Assembly: GCA_023253295.1 (NCBI GenBank)
Contig: JALRGZ010000182.1
Location: forward strand, 1-10,872
Length of the DNA stretch: 10,872 bases
Direction of reading: 5' to 3'
Source: Flavobacterium sp.
GTDB lineage: Bacteria; Bacteroidota; Bacteroidia; Flavobacteriales; Flavobacteriaceae
In this document: positions 1-5,743 of the stretch, in pieces
How the letters are laid out: every line of letters begins with the position of its first letter
How positions within the stretch are numbered: the stretch's first letter is position 1
Made by a program: the position numbers and the translations under genes
The notes under the pieces: model-generated
What the model saw: the letters and a program-made list of their open reading frames with translations, nothing else
Told to the model about the DNA's origin: nothing
Database searches by the model: none

Positions 1-1
1 G

Positions 2-432
2 ACCTTGATTGGTAAACAAGAGAATATGTTTAAGTATTACACCATTGAGGACTACGATACGGAAAAAAGAGATTGGAGAGCAGACATCTTCCAAGACCTT
101 CCATTAGGAGTAGCGTTAGGGGCACTCACTTTTTTTTTGGGCTTCGGAATGATGTTACAAAAAGATTTAGTTCAATCTTCCCCAAATATGAGCCAGAAGG
201 AGAAGAAGGAGATGACCAAAGCAATAGAACAGGCCCTTCAATCGCTGAACACTTTGGATGGCTCTACATACTACGAAACATCAGTCCGCAAGTCCTCCAT
301 ATCACAGGAAAGCAATCCTTATTAGACTTGAATATTATATTCTTGTTTAACTATATGGCGATGGAGATTGATATTCGTAACGAAGAAGACCGAGAAAGAA
401 GAATGCAAGAAATGCAAAGAGGAATAAGATGA
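2..432 (+). CDS. Phage protein of unknown function, read through a -1 frameshift (partial at 5' edge)
   Basis: I do not recognise this gene. Reading begins in one frame (an ATG at 26 is a plausible start, but the frame is open to the left edge) and that frame alone would end at 325, giving about 99 residues. The codons that look used after position 139 belong to the -1 frame: they are rich in GAA, AGA and A/T-ending codons and continue to a TGA at 430-432, giving about 135 residues from the ATG at 26. The switch coincides with nine T at 130-138, where T TTT TTT is a legal slippery heptamer. The joined protein has a hydrophobic stretch (LPLGVALGALTFFFGL), an acidic linker (EPEGEEGDD) and a charged C-terminal end. 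The next gene overlaps its stop. Either this is programmed frameshifting, as in tail assembly chaperones, or the T-run carries a one-base error. Confidence 0.55.
130..138 (+). other. Nine-T run, candidate -1 slippery site
   Basis: In the upstream frame the codons are ACT TTT TTT TTG, so the heptamer T TTT TTT (130-136) lets both tRNAs re-pair one base back. The bases TTTGGG (136-141) can pair with CCCAAA (181-186), a weak possible downstream stem. Adding one T would give the same frame change, so an indel at the homopolymer explains the sequence equally well. Confidence 0.45.
418..423 (+). promoter_or_regulatory. Shine-Dalgarno sequence for the gene at 429
   Basis: AGAGGA lies five bases before the ATG at 429, a strong ribosome binding site. 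A weaker AGAGG (1345-1349) precedes the ATG at 1359 and TAGG (2675-2678) precedes the ATG at 2685. Such sites are nearly absent from the chromosomal genes to the right. Confidence 0.55.
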
Positions 433-875
433 TAAACTACAAAGAAATAGTAGACCTATTTGAGACAGCAGTTTCAGACCACAAATACTTGAAGTATTTT
501 AGATTTGGAACATTAGACAATATTGACTCAACAATCAACTCACCATTACCTATGGCGTTCTTACGACCTGTGACCTCGCCTGGCTTGGTTACTGGCACGG
601 ATGGTCGTAGTAGAGAACTTACCTTTGAGTTGTATGTATTAGACCAACCAAAGTTGAGTGATGAAGATGGTAGAGGAGTTCTCTCTAATACTGAACAAGC
701 TCTATACGACTTATACTCATTCTTCTATGATGGGTCTTATCAGCAAGAGTTAGATATTACAATGGCTACCATTATCCCTGTAAACGAAGCATTCCAAAAT
801 AGATTGAGTGGTTGGGTAGCAACTATCAGTATTGTTACATCGGCTAAAGGCATCTCATATTGTAATATTCCATAA
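429..875 (+). CDS. Phage tail terminator / tail completion-like protein
   Basis: This 148-residue protein has no signal peptide or membrane segment. Its layout resembles small head-tail joining or tail terminator proteins: an N-terminal helix (NYKEIVDLFETAV), a beta-rich centre whose text reads like a capped ring protein (RELTFELYVLDQP), a helix (NTEQALYDLYSFFYD) and a closing strand (GWVATISIV). The length and the position directly before an HK97-gp10-like gene fit that role, because these two small proteins are usually neighbours. The start ATG overlaps the stop of the preceding gene (ATGA) and has an AGAGGA five bases upstream. The stop TAA shares its last A with the ATG of the next gene, so translation is probably coupled. 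The functional call rests on context and general resemblance; no diagnostic motif is visible. Confidence 0.5.
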   Translation: MINYKEIVDLFETAVSDHKYLKYFRFGTLDNIDSTINSPLPMAFLRPVTSPGLVTGTDGRSRELTFELYVLDQPKLSDEDGRGVLSNTEQALYDLYSFFYDGSYQQELDITMATIIPVNEAFQNRLSGWVATISIVTSAKGISYCNIP

Positions 876-1357
876 TGAGCAACTTTCCTAACATAGAACA
901 AGTCCTACAAGATGGAGGAGACCGAATAGTTCTCTTGATGGTAAATGCCCTTCAAGAAAAAGGTGCAATCTTCCAAGGTGAGTTAGCAAGGTCAATCCAA
1001 TCCAATGTGACCTCTGATAACGATAGTATGACTCTTACTATTGAAATGTTAGAGAGAGGGGAGTTCTTGGATAAGGGTGTGAATGGAACGGCAAAGACTG
1101 TTGGAACTACTCCATTTCAGTTTAGAGTAGGCCCTCCTATTGACCCATTGAGAACTTGGGCTAGAGTAAAAGGATTTAATGTTTATGCTCTACGGAACTC
1201 AATCGCTAAAAATGGTATTGCACCAAGGAACTTCATTCAACCTTCGTTAGAAGAAGGGATACGATGGATGGAGAGTAAGTTTGAGGAAGCTGGACAAAAA
1301 GATATTGAAGCAACAATCTCCCTTGTAGGGAAAGAAAGTAAAATAGAGGTTAGATAA
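875..1357 (+). CDS. HK97 gp10-like phage tail completion protein
   Basis: This 160-residue protein shows the pattern of the HK97 gp10-like family, which joins the tail to the head connector. It has an N-terminal amphipathic helix (about residues 5-45), a central part with a GEFLDKGVNG turn that corresponds to the usual 'YA..vE.Gt' segment, and a C-terminal APRNFIQPSLEEG block matching the family's 'paRPFlrPAl.e' signature. A helix rich in E and K ends the protein. The ATG is fused to the stop of the preceding gene (TAATG) with no Shine-Dalgarno sequence of its own, which implies coupled translation. One base separates it from the next gene. The family call is from remembered motif pattern; the other proteins with this layout also act at the head-tail junction. 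Confidence 0.6.
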   Translation: MSNFPNIEQVLQDGGDRIVLLMVNALQEKGAIFQGELARSIQSNVTSDNDSMTLTIEMLERGEFLDKGVNGTAKTVGTTPFQFRVGPPIDPLRTWARVKGFNVYALRNSIAKNGIAPRNFIQPSLEEGIRWMESKFEEAGQKDIEATISLVGKESKIEVR

Positions 1358-1358
1358 T

Positions 1359-2681
1359 ATGGCACTAACAATCAGACAAGAACCAACATCTCCAAATCAG
1401 GCAAACGCTGATTTATTATTTGTAGTTACTTCGGATAGTTCATCCAGCCCACAGTTCCAATATGTAATGGAAGTAAGTGATGGTGTGGATACTTACAAGT
1501 TCCGCCAACAACCCAACCCAAGCAATAAGGGTGTATTTGATATGGGACAAGTTGCAAGAGATTTCGTATCTATGGACACTCCGTTCAAGACACCTTATGT
1601 GCAAACTTCATCATTGAGTGGTAAGACCTTATCAAGTGTCTTCTATGAGGAATACGGAACTTCTACGACCTCATCAGTATCTTTGTATGGTGGAACATCA
1701 GGTTCGCAAGTATATGTCCTTAGCGGAGTTGTTGAACCAAATAGTGGTGATTGGAACTTTGCATCCTCATCATTTTATACATCATCGTTTACACCAGCAG
1801 GTGGTGCAGGAAACTATACATTACAACATGCCCTTTCCAACTCACCTCTTACACAAAGTATTAGAGATGATGAATACCAAACCCTACCAATCCTAAATGC
1901 AAACTTCTTTGGTGAAGAGTTCAATGCACAAGACATTTACTATATCCAAGTAAGTGTATACAATGCAGCTGGAAGTAATATACAAAACTTTGGTTGGTTT
2001 AACCTAAAGAGTGGTTCTATCAACGGAGGGCCAAGATTATTATCTACTCAATACTACAACGATGTCTATGGTTCAGTAACGGATGGTCAAAGACTTATTC
2101 ACGTTGCAGCTGGCCCTCAAAACTTTGCAGACCAAGGAAATACCCTCAATGCAAGTTGGGACTCTTATAGAATACAACTGATGGGTCAGGAGTCGCCTGG
2201 CGTTGAAGATGGTGGAGCAATATACGCTGAAAAGTGGTTTACCAAACAAGAAGGTGAATGTGGATATTCAGGCACTCGCTTTGCATTCCTAAACGAACTT
2301 GGTGGTATTGACTATCATACATTCCAATACGCTGATACTAAACAAGACAACATTACAAGAGAAACCTACGATAAATCTTTCGTGAACTATTCTACTACTA
2401 CCAATGGTGTAACTTATGATAAGTCACGAAGAGGTAGTAAGGTATATTCTATCTCATACGAAGAAACAAGAACTGCAGAGAGTGATTATTTAACTCAAGC
2501 ACAGGCCGATTGGCTAAGAGAACTCGTAGAGAGTCCTGATGTGTTTATTCAAGAAGGTGGTGAGTTCTTGCCTGTGGTTATTACCAATAGTCAGTTTGTT
2601 TACAAAACTAACCCACGAAGCCAGAAACTTTATACCCTATCTATCCAATATAAGTTGTCTAACAATAGAAGAAGTAGGTAA
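1359..2681 (+). CDS. Phage distal-tail / baseplate-like structural protein
   Basis: This 440-residue protein has no signal peptide or membrane segment and is rich in Ser, Thr, Tyr, Asn and Gly, as beta-rich virion proteins are. Recognisable stretches include QQPNPSNKGVFDMG near residue 50, a central low-complexity region of Ser and Thr (about 90-150), GTRFAFLNELGGIDYHTF near 310, and a C-terminal part (about 360-440) with RETYDKSFVNYS, RRGSKVYSISYEETRT and YTLSIQYKLSNNRRSR. I associate this pattern with tail proteins of uncultured marine phages, where it sits just before a protein like the next one here. An AGAGG (1345-1349) serves as a distant ribosome binding site. A distal-tail or baseplate role is inferred from gene order; no catalytic or receptor-binding motif is evident. 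Confidence 0.5.
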   Translation: MALTIRQEPTSPNQANADLLFVVTSDSSSSPQFQYVMEVSDGVDTYKFRQQPNPSNKGVFDMGQVARDFVSMDTPFKTPYVQTSSLSGKTLSSVFYEEYGTSTTSSVSLYGGTSGSQVYVLSGVVEPNSGDWNFASSSFYTSSFTPAGGAGNYTLQHALSNSPLTQSIRDDEYQTLPILNANFFGEEFNAQDIYYIQVSVYNAAGSNIQNFGWFNLKSGSINGGPRLLSTQYYNDVYGSVTDGQRLIHVAAGPQNFADQGNTLNASWDSYRIQLMGQESPGVEDGGAIYAEKWFTKQEGECGYSGTRFAFLNELGGIDYHTFQYADTKQDNITRETYDKSFVNYSTTTNGVTYDKSRRGSKVYSISYEETRTAESDYLTQAQADWLRELVESPDVFIQEGGEFLPVVITNSQFVYKTNPRSQKLYTLSIQYKLSNNRRSR

Positions 2682-2684
2682 ACT

Positions 2685-3077
2685 ATGAATGGTTTGATTT
2701 TAAGATGCACCCATAATGGTGTAAGATACGATTTAGATACACTAACGGATATTTCATTCCGTGTTGACCTTTCAGCAGTAGAAAACACATCTATTGGAAA
2801 TGTATTCGGTGTAGCATCGCAACAGTTTGACTTGCCATCATCACAAACCAATGATAAGTTCTTCAATGCAGCATACAATATAAATGCAAGTAATACACGA
2901 GGTTTTAAGAATAGTATTGAATGCCAAGTGTTGCAGAACGGAACTGAAATCTACAAGGGTAATCTTATCCTTGATGAGGTGGTAACCGATGGTAAGTCAA
3001 ACACGACTTACAAGATTACAGTAGTCAATGAAGTAATAGATTTCCAAACCCTTATTCAAGACCAATACATTCGTGAT
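2685..3077 (+). pseudogene. Truncated phage tail protein, N-terminal part only
   Basis: About 131 residues survive. They read as a beta-rich virion domain with ISFRVDLSAVENTSIGNVFG, SQQFDLPSSQTNDKFF, a run from ECQVLQNG to YKGNLILDEVVTD, and VVNEVIDFQTLIQDQ. I recall similar text at the N-terminus of larger tail proteins in Bacteroidota and marine phages, always followed by several hundred more residues. Here that remainder is absent because the sequence changes into accA. TAGG (2675-2678) precedes the ATG by six bases. Family recall was not checked by any search. Confidence 0.6.
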
Positions 3078-4022
3078 TTAGATTTTGAGCTTCCAATAAA
3101 AGAACTAGAAGATCAGTTAGAAAAATGTCAAATTATTGGACAGGAATCAGATGTTGATGTAACTACTACATGTGATCAAATCAATGAAAAATTGATTGAG
3201 ACTAAAAAGAAGATCTATGAAAATCTTACTGCATGGCAACGTGTACAATTATCAAGACATCCAAGTCGTCCTTATACTTTGGATCATATTAAAGGACTTT
3301 GTGGGGATACATTTTTAGAACTACACGGTGATAGAAATTTCAAGGATGATAAAGCCATGGTGGGTGGTTTAGGTAAAATTGGAGGTCAGTCTTTCATGAT
3401 TATTGGTCAACAAAAAGGATACAATACTAAAACACGTCAATATAGAAATTTTGGGATGGCAAATCCTGAAGGATATCGTAAAGCTTTACGATTAATGAAA
3501 ATGGCTGAGAAATTTGGAATTCCAGTTGTAACTTTAATTGATACTCCTGGAGCATATCCAGGTTTAGAAGCGGAAGAGCGTGGACAAGGTGAGGCTATCG
3601 CTAGAAATATCTACGAAATGGTTTTACTTAAAGTGCCAATTATCTCTATTATTGTAGGGGAAGGAGCTTCAGGTGGAGCTTTAGGAATTGGAGTAGGAGA
3701 TCGTGTTTATATGTTAGAGAACACTTGGTATTCTGTTATTTCTCCTGAGTCTTGTTCGTCTATTTTATGGAAAAGCTGGGAATACAAAGAGAAAGCCGCT
3801 GACGCATTGAAATTGACTTCTTCTGATATGAAAAAACAAGAATTGGTTGATGATGTTATTCCAGAACCTCTAGGAGGAGCTCATTATGACAGAGAAACTA
3901 CTTTTAAAACAGTAGAAGAATATATCTTAAAAGGATACAATGAATTAAAAGATTTATCAACAGCTGATTTAATTGCTCAGAGAATGGATAAATACACTAA
4001 AATGGGTGAGTTTAAAGAATAA
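2685..4022 (+). CDS. accA: Chimeric reading frame: phage tail protein N-terminus fused to acetyl-CoA carboxylase carboxyltransferase subunit alpha
   Basis: The open frame encodes 445 residues. Residues 1 to about 131 are phage-like; from residue 132 on it is AccA. AccA pairs with AccD in an alpha2beta2 cytoplasmic enzyme that moves the carboxyl group from carboxybiotin to acetyl-CoA, giving malonyl-CoA for fatty-acid synthesis. The AccA part shows the N-terminal helices, YTLDHIKGLCGDTFLELHGD, GAYPG (residues 289-293) and GASGGA (327-332), whose backbone forms the oxyanion hole and CoA pocket of the crotonase-like fold. From memory the flavobacterial protein starts MEYLDFELP and has about 317 residues; counting back 317 codons from the stop puts the native start at about 3069, so only codons 1-3 are replaced. 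The true native promoter and start are missing here. A terminator follows the stop. The AccA identity is very secure; the fusion itself is doubtful as biology. Confidence 0.9.
   Translation: MNGLILRCTHNGVRYDLDTLTDISFRVDLSAVENTSIGNVFGVASQQFDLPSSQTNDKFFNAAYNINASNTRGFKNSIECQVLQNGTEIYKGNLILDEVVTDGKSNTTYKITVVNEVIDFQTLIQDQYIRDLDFELPIKELEDQLEKCQIIGQESDVDVTTTCDQINEKLIETKKKIYENLTAWQRVQLSRHPSRPYTLDHIKGLCGDTFLELHGDRNFKDDKAMVGGLGKIGGQSFMIIGQQKGYNTKTRQYRNFGMANPEGYRKALRLMKMAEKFGIPVVTLIDTPGAYPGLEAEERGQGEAIARNIYEMVLLKVPIISIIVGEGASGGALGIGVGDRVYMLENTWYSVISPESCSSILWKSWEYKEKAADALKLTSSDMKKQELVDDVIPEPLGGAHYDRETTFKTVEEYILKGYNELKDLSTADLIAQRMDKYTKMGEFKE
3072..3086 (+). other. Junction between phage and flavobacterial chromosome
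   Basis: Codons before 3078 (CGT GAT) belong to the phage protein; codons from 3078 (TTA GAT TTT GAG) match the remembered AccA text LDFELP at native residue 4. The exact crossover lies within a few bases of 3078, because a shared stretch such as TTAGATT would fit both sides. No attachment site, inverted terminal repeat or integrase accompanies it. Confidence 0.75.
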
Positions 4023-4045
4023 CGAACTTGATTTTAAGAATATAG

Positions 4046-4077
4046 AATCCGAAGCCTAAAAGTTTCGGATTTTTTTT
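4046..4077 (+). terminator. Rho-independent terminator of accA
   Basis: A perfect 8-bp stem, AATCCGAA (4046-4053) with TTCGGATT (4064-4071), closes a 10-base loop and runs straight into a T tract ending at 4077. It starts 24 bases after the accA stop and separates accA transcription from dnaB. Confidence 0.9.
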
Positions 4078-4079
4078 GG

Positions 4080-4127
4080 GTTATAAACAAAAAAACTATA
4101 GTTATAAACATATTCTAGTTATAACTA
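4080..4127 (+). repeat. Three GTTATAA repeats, the last within a 12-bp palindrome
   Basis: GTTATAAACA occurs at 4080-4089 and 4101-4110, and GTTATAACTA at 4118-4127. The last copy is part of the perfect palindrome TAGTTATAACTA (4116-4127). The set lies between the accA terminator and the dnaB promoter, so it could be a regulator binding region for dnaB. That role is inferred from position alone; AT-rich spacers can produce such motifs by chance. Confidence 0.4.
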
Positions 4128-4153
4128 AAATCCGTTTTTTTTAAAAATTGTGT

Positions 4154-4161
4154 TACTTTCG
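4154..4161 (+). promoter_or_regulatory. Bacteroidota-type -7 promoter box of dnaB
   Basis: TACTTTCG fits the TAnnTTTG -7 element with one change. It ends only four bases before the dnaB ATG at 4166, so the transcript would start at or next to the start codon. A T-rich stretch (4135-4142) lies about where a -33 element would be, without a clear TTTG. Confidence 0.5.
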
Positions 4162-4165
4162 TGCT

Positions 4166-5710
4166 ATGGAAAATTTCAAGAGTGTTAAACCGGTTAAGGT
4201 TGATAAATCTACAATTATAAACCTGGAAAAAGGTAAACTTCCCCCTCAAGCAGTTGATTTAGAGGAGGCTGTTTTAGGTGCGATGATGATTGATAAAAAA
4301 GGGGTAGATGATGTAATTGACATTCTACAGCCTGATGCATTCTATAAAGAATCGCATCGACATATTTTTGAAGCTATCGTTCAGTTGTTTACAGAGACAC
4401 AGCCAATCGATTTATTGACTGTTTCTGCTCAATTGAAAAAGAATGGGAAATTAGATTTAGCAGGAGGTGATTTTTATTTAATTCAGCTTACGCAAAAGAT
4501 ATCCTCTTCCGCACATATTGAATTTCACTCCAGAATCATTCTTCAGAAATTTATCCAGCGTAGTTTGATTCGAATTTCAAACGAAATTATCGAGGATTCT
4601 TACGATGAAACTACCGATGTATTTGATTTGTTAGATAAAGCCGAATCAAAACTTTATGAAGTAACCCAAGGTAATATTAAACGTAGTTCGGAAACGGCTC
4701 AAAGTTTAGTTTTACAAGCAAAAAAGAAAATTGAAGAGATTAGTAAAAAAGAAGGATTAAGTGGTGTTGAAACCGGATTTACTAATTTAGATAAATTAAC
4801 CTCTGGATGGCAACCTAGTGACTTGATTATTATTGCTGCCCGACCTGCGATGGGAAAAACAGCCTTCGTATTATCAATGGCACGAAATATGGCTATCGAT
4901 TATGGACATGGTGTAGCTATATTTTCGCTTGAGATGGCTTCTGTACAGTTAATTACTCGTTTGATTTCTTCTGAAACAGGCTTGTCTTCAGAAAAATTAC
5001 GTACTGGTAAACTGGAACCGCATGAGTGGACCATGTTAAGTACAAAGGTTAAAGATTTAGAAAAAGCACCATTGTTTATTGATGATACTCCTTCGCTTTC
5101 TATTTTCGATTTAAGAGCAAAAGCCAGACGTTTGGCTTCTCAACATGGAATTAAGATTATTATTATCGATTATTTGCAGCTGATGACTGCTGGTGGAAAT
5201 CAAAAAGGAGGTGGAAACCGTGAGCAGGAAATTTCTACTATATCTCGAAATTTAAAGGCTTTAGCAAAAGAATTAAATGTTCCTGTTATTGCTCTTTCTC
5301 AGTTGTCGCGTGCCGTAGAAACACGTGGATCTAGTAAACGACCTTTGCTTTCTGACTTACGTGAATCTGGAGCGATTGAGCAGGATGCTGATATTGTATC
5401 GTTCCTGTATCGTCCGGAATACTATAAAATTGAGGAATGGGATGATGATGAAGCTGCTCCAACTACAGGTCAGGCTGAAATTATGATTGCCAAACACCGT
5501 AATGGTGGAATTGAAAACGTTCGTTTAAAATTCTTAGGCCATTTAGGTAAGTTTGATAACTTAGATGATTATAGTAGTGGATTTGATGATGATTTACCTT
5601 CTTCAATGAATCAGGACGACAATAGTTTTATTACCAAAAATTTACCCTCACCTCATGAGGCTTTTGGAAGCAATTTGAATGATGATGATGACGATGATAT
5701 GCCATTTTAA
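4166..5710 (+). CDS. dnaB: Replicative DNA helicase DnaB
   Basis: DnaB is the hexameric helicase that unwinds the fork ahead of the replisome and recruits primase. This 514-residue protein has the N-terminal primase-binding domain (about residues 25-130, opening PPQAVDLEEAVLGAMM), a linker, and a RecA-like motor. Walker A is A225-RPAMGKT232 and the Walker B region is IIIIDYLQLM with Asp335; SLEMA, QLSR and AKHRNGG are the other expected DnaB signatures. I start at the ATG of MENFKS, which matches flavobacterial DnaB; a TTG 18 bases earlier would add MCYFRA but falls inside the promoter. No Shine-Dalgarno sequence is present. The C-terminus is extended and acidic, ending in six Asp and MPF (506-514), which resembles the protein-binding tip of SSB. 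The identity is certain; the role of the tail is inference. Confidence 0.97.
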   Translation: MENFKSVKPVKVDKSTIINLEKGKLPPQAVDLEEAVLGAMMIDKKGVDDVIDILQPDAFYKESHRHIFEAIVQLFTETQPIDLLTVSAQLKKNGKLDLAGGDFYLIQLTQKISSSAHIEFHSRIILQKFIQRSLIRISNEIIEDSYDETTDVFDLLDKAESKLYEVTQGNIKRSSETAQSLVLQAKKKIEEISKKEGLSGVETGFTNLDKLTSGWQPSDLIIIAARPAMGKTAFVLSMARNMAIDYGHGVAIFSLEMASVQLITRLISSETGLSSEKLRTGKLEPHEWTMLSTKVKDLEKAPLFIDDTPSLSIFDLRAKARRLASQHGIKIIIIDYLQLMTAGGNQKGGGNREQEISTISRNLKALAKELNVPVIALSQLSRAVETRGSSKRPLLSDLRESGAIEQDADIVSFLYRPEYYKIEEWDDDEAAPTTGQAEIMIAKHRNGGIENVRLKFLGHLGKFDNLDDYSSGFDDDLPSSMNQDDNSFITKNLPSPHEAFGSNLNDDDDDDMPF

Positions 5711-5720
5711 TATAAAATGC

Positions 5721-5728
5721 TATATTTG
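5721..5728 (+). promoter_or_regulatory. -7 promoter box before the exported amidotransferase-like gene
   Basis: TATATTTG is a perfect TAnnTTTG box, 15 bases before the ATG at 5744 and just after the dnaB stop. Transcription would start within about ten bases of the start codon. No clear -33 element is seen, since that position falls in the end of dnaB. Confidence 0.55.
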
Positions 5729-5743
5729 AAATAAAACACTCCA

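Larger units (their letters stand above)
1..3080 (+). mobile_element. Fragment of a tailed-phage structural module
   Basis: Five consecutive plus-strand genes overlap or are only a few bases apart (ATGA at 429, TAATG at 875, one-base gap at 1358, three-base gap before 2685), which is typical of phage late operons. The third resembles HK97 gp10-type tail completion proteins, and the last two resemble distal-tail proteins of phages known largely from marine viromes (recognised from memory, not searched). The block has no integrase, portal, capsid or lysis gene in view and is cut at both sides: by the window edge on the left and by the junction with accA on the right. Codon use and the presence of Shine-Dalgarno sequences differ from the chromosome to the right. 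It may be a contaminating phage contig rather than a resident prophage. Confidence 0.8.

Noticed and set aside
5..325. The unshifted frame of the first phage gene as the complete product
   Set aside because: After position 139 this frame is rich in AAG and GAG codons unlike its surroundings, while the -1 frame looks coding to 432. It may still be made as a minor or shorter product if frameshifting is programmed.
1618..1896. Plus-strand open frame of 92 codons inside the 440-residue phage gene
   Set aside because: It lies wholly inside a convincing gene, starts within it without a ribosome binding site, and has no protein-like features.
2630..2878. Minus-strand open frame across two phage genes
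   Set aside because: It is antisense to two supported genes and its translation has no recognisable character.
4148..4165. TTG start for dnaB adding six residues
   Set aside because: The added stretch overlaps the probable -7 promoter box and is not part of flavobacterial DnaB as I know it.
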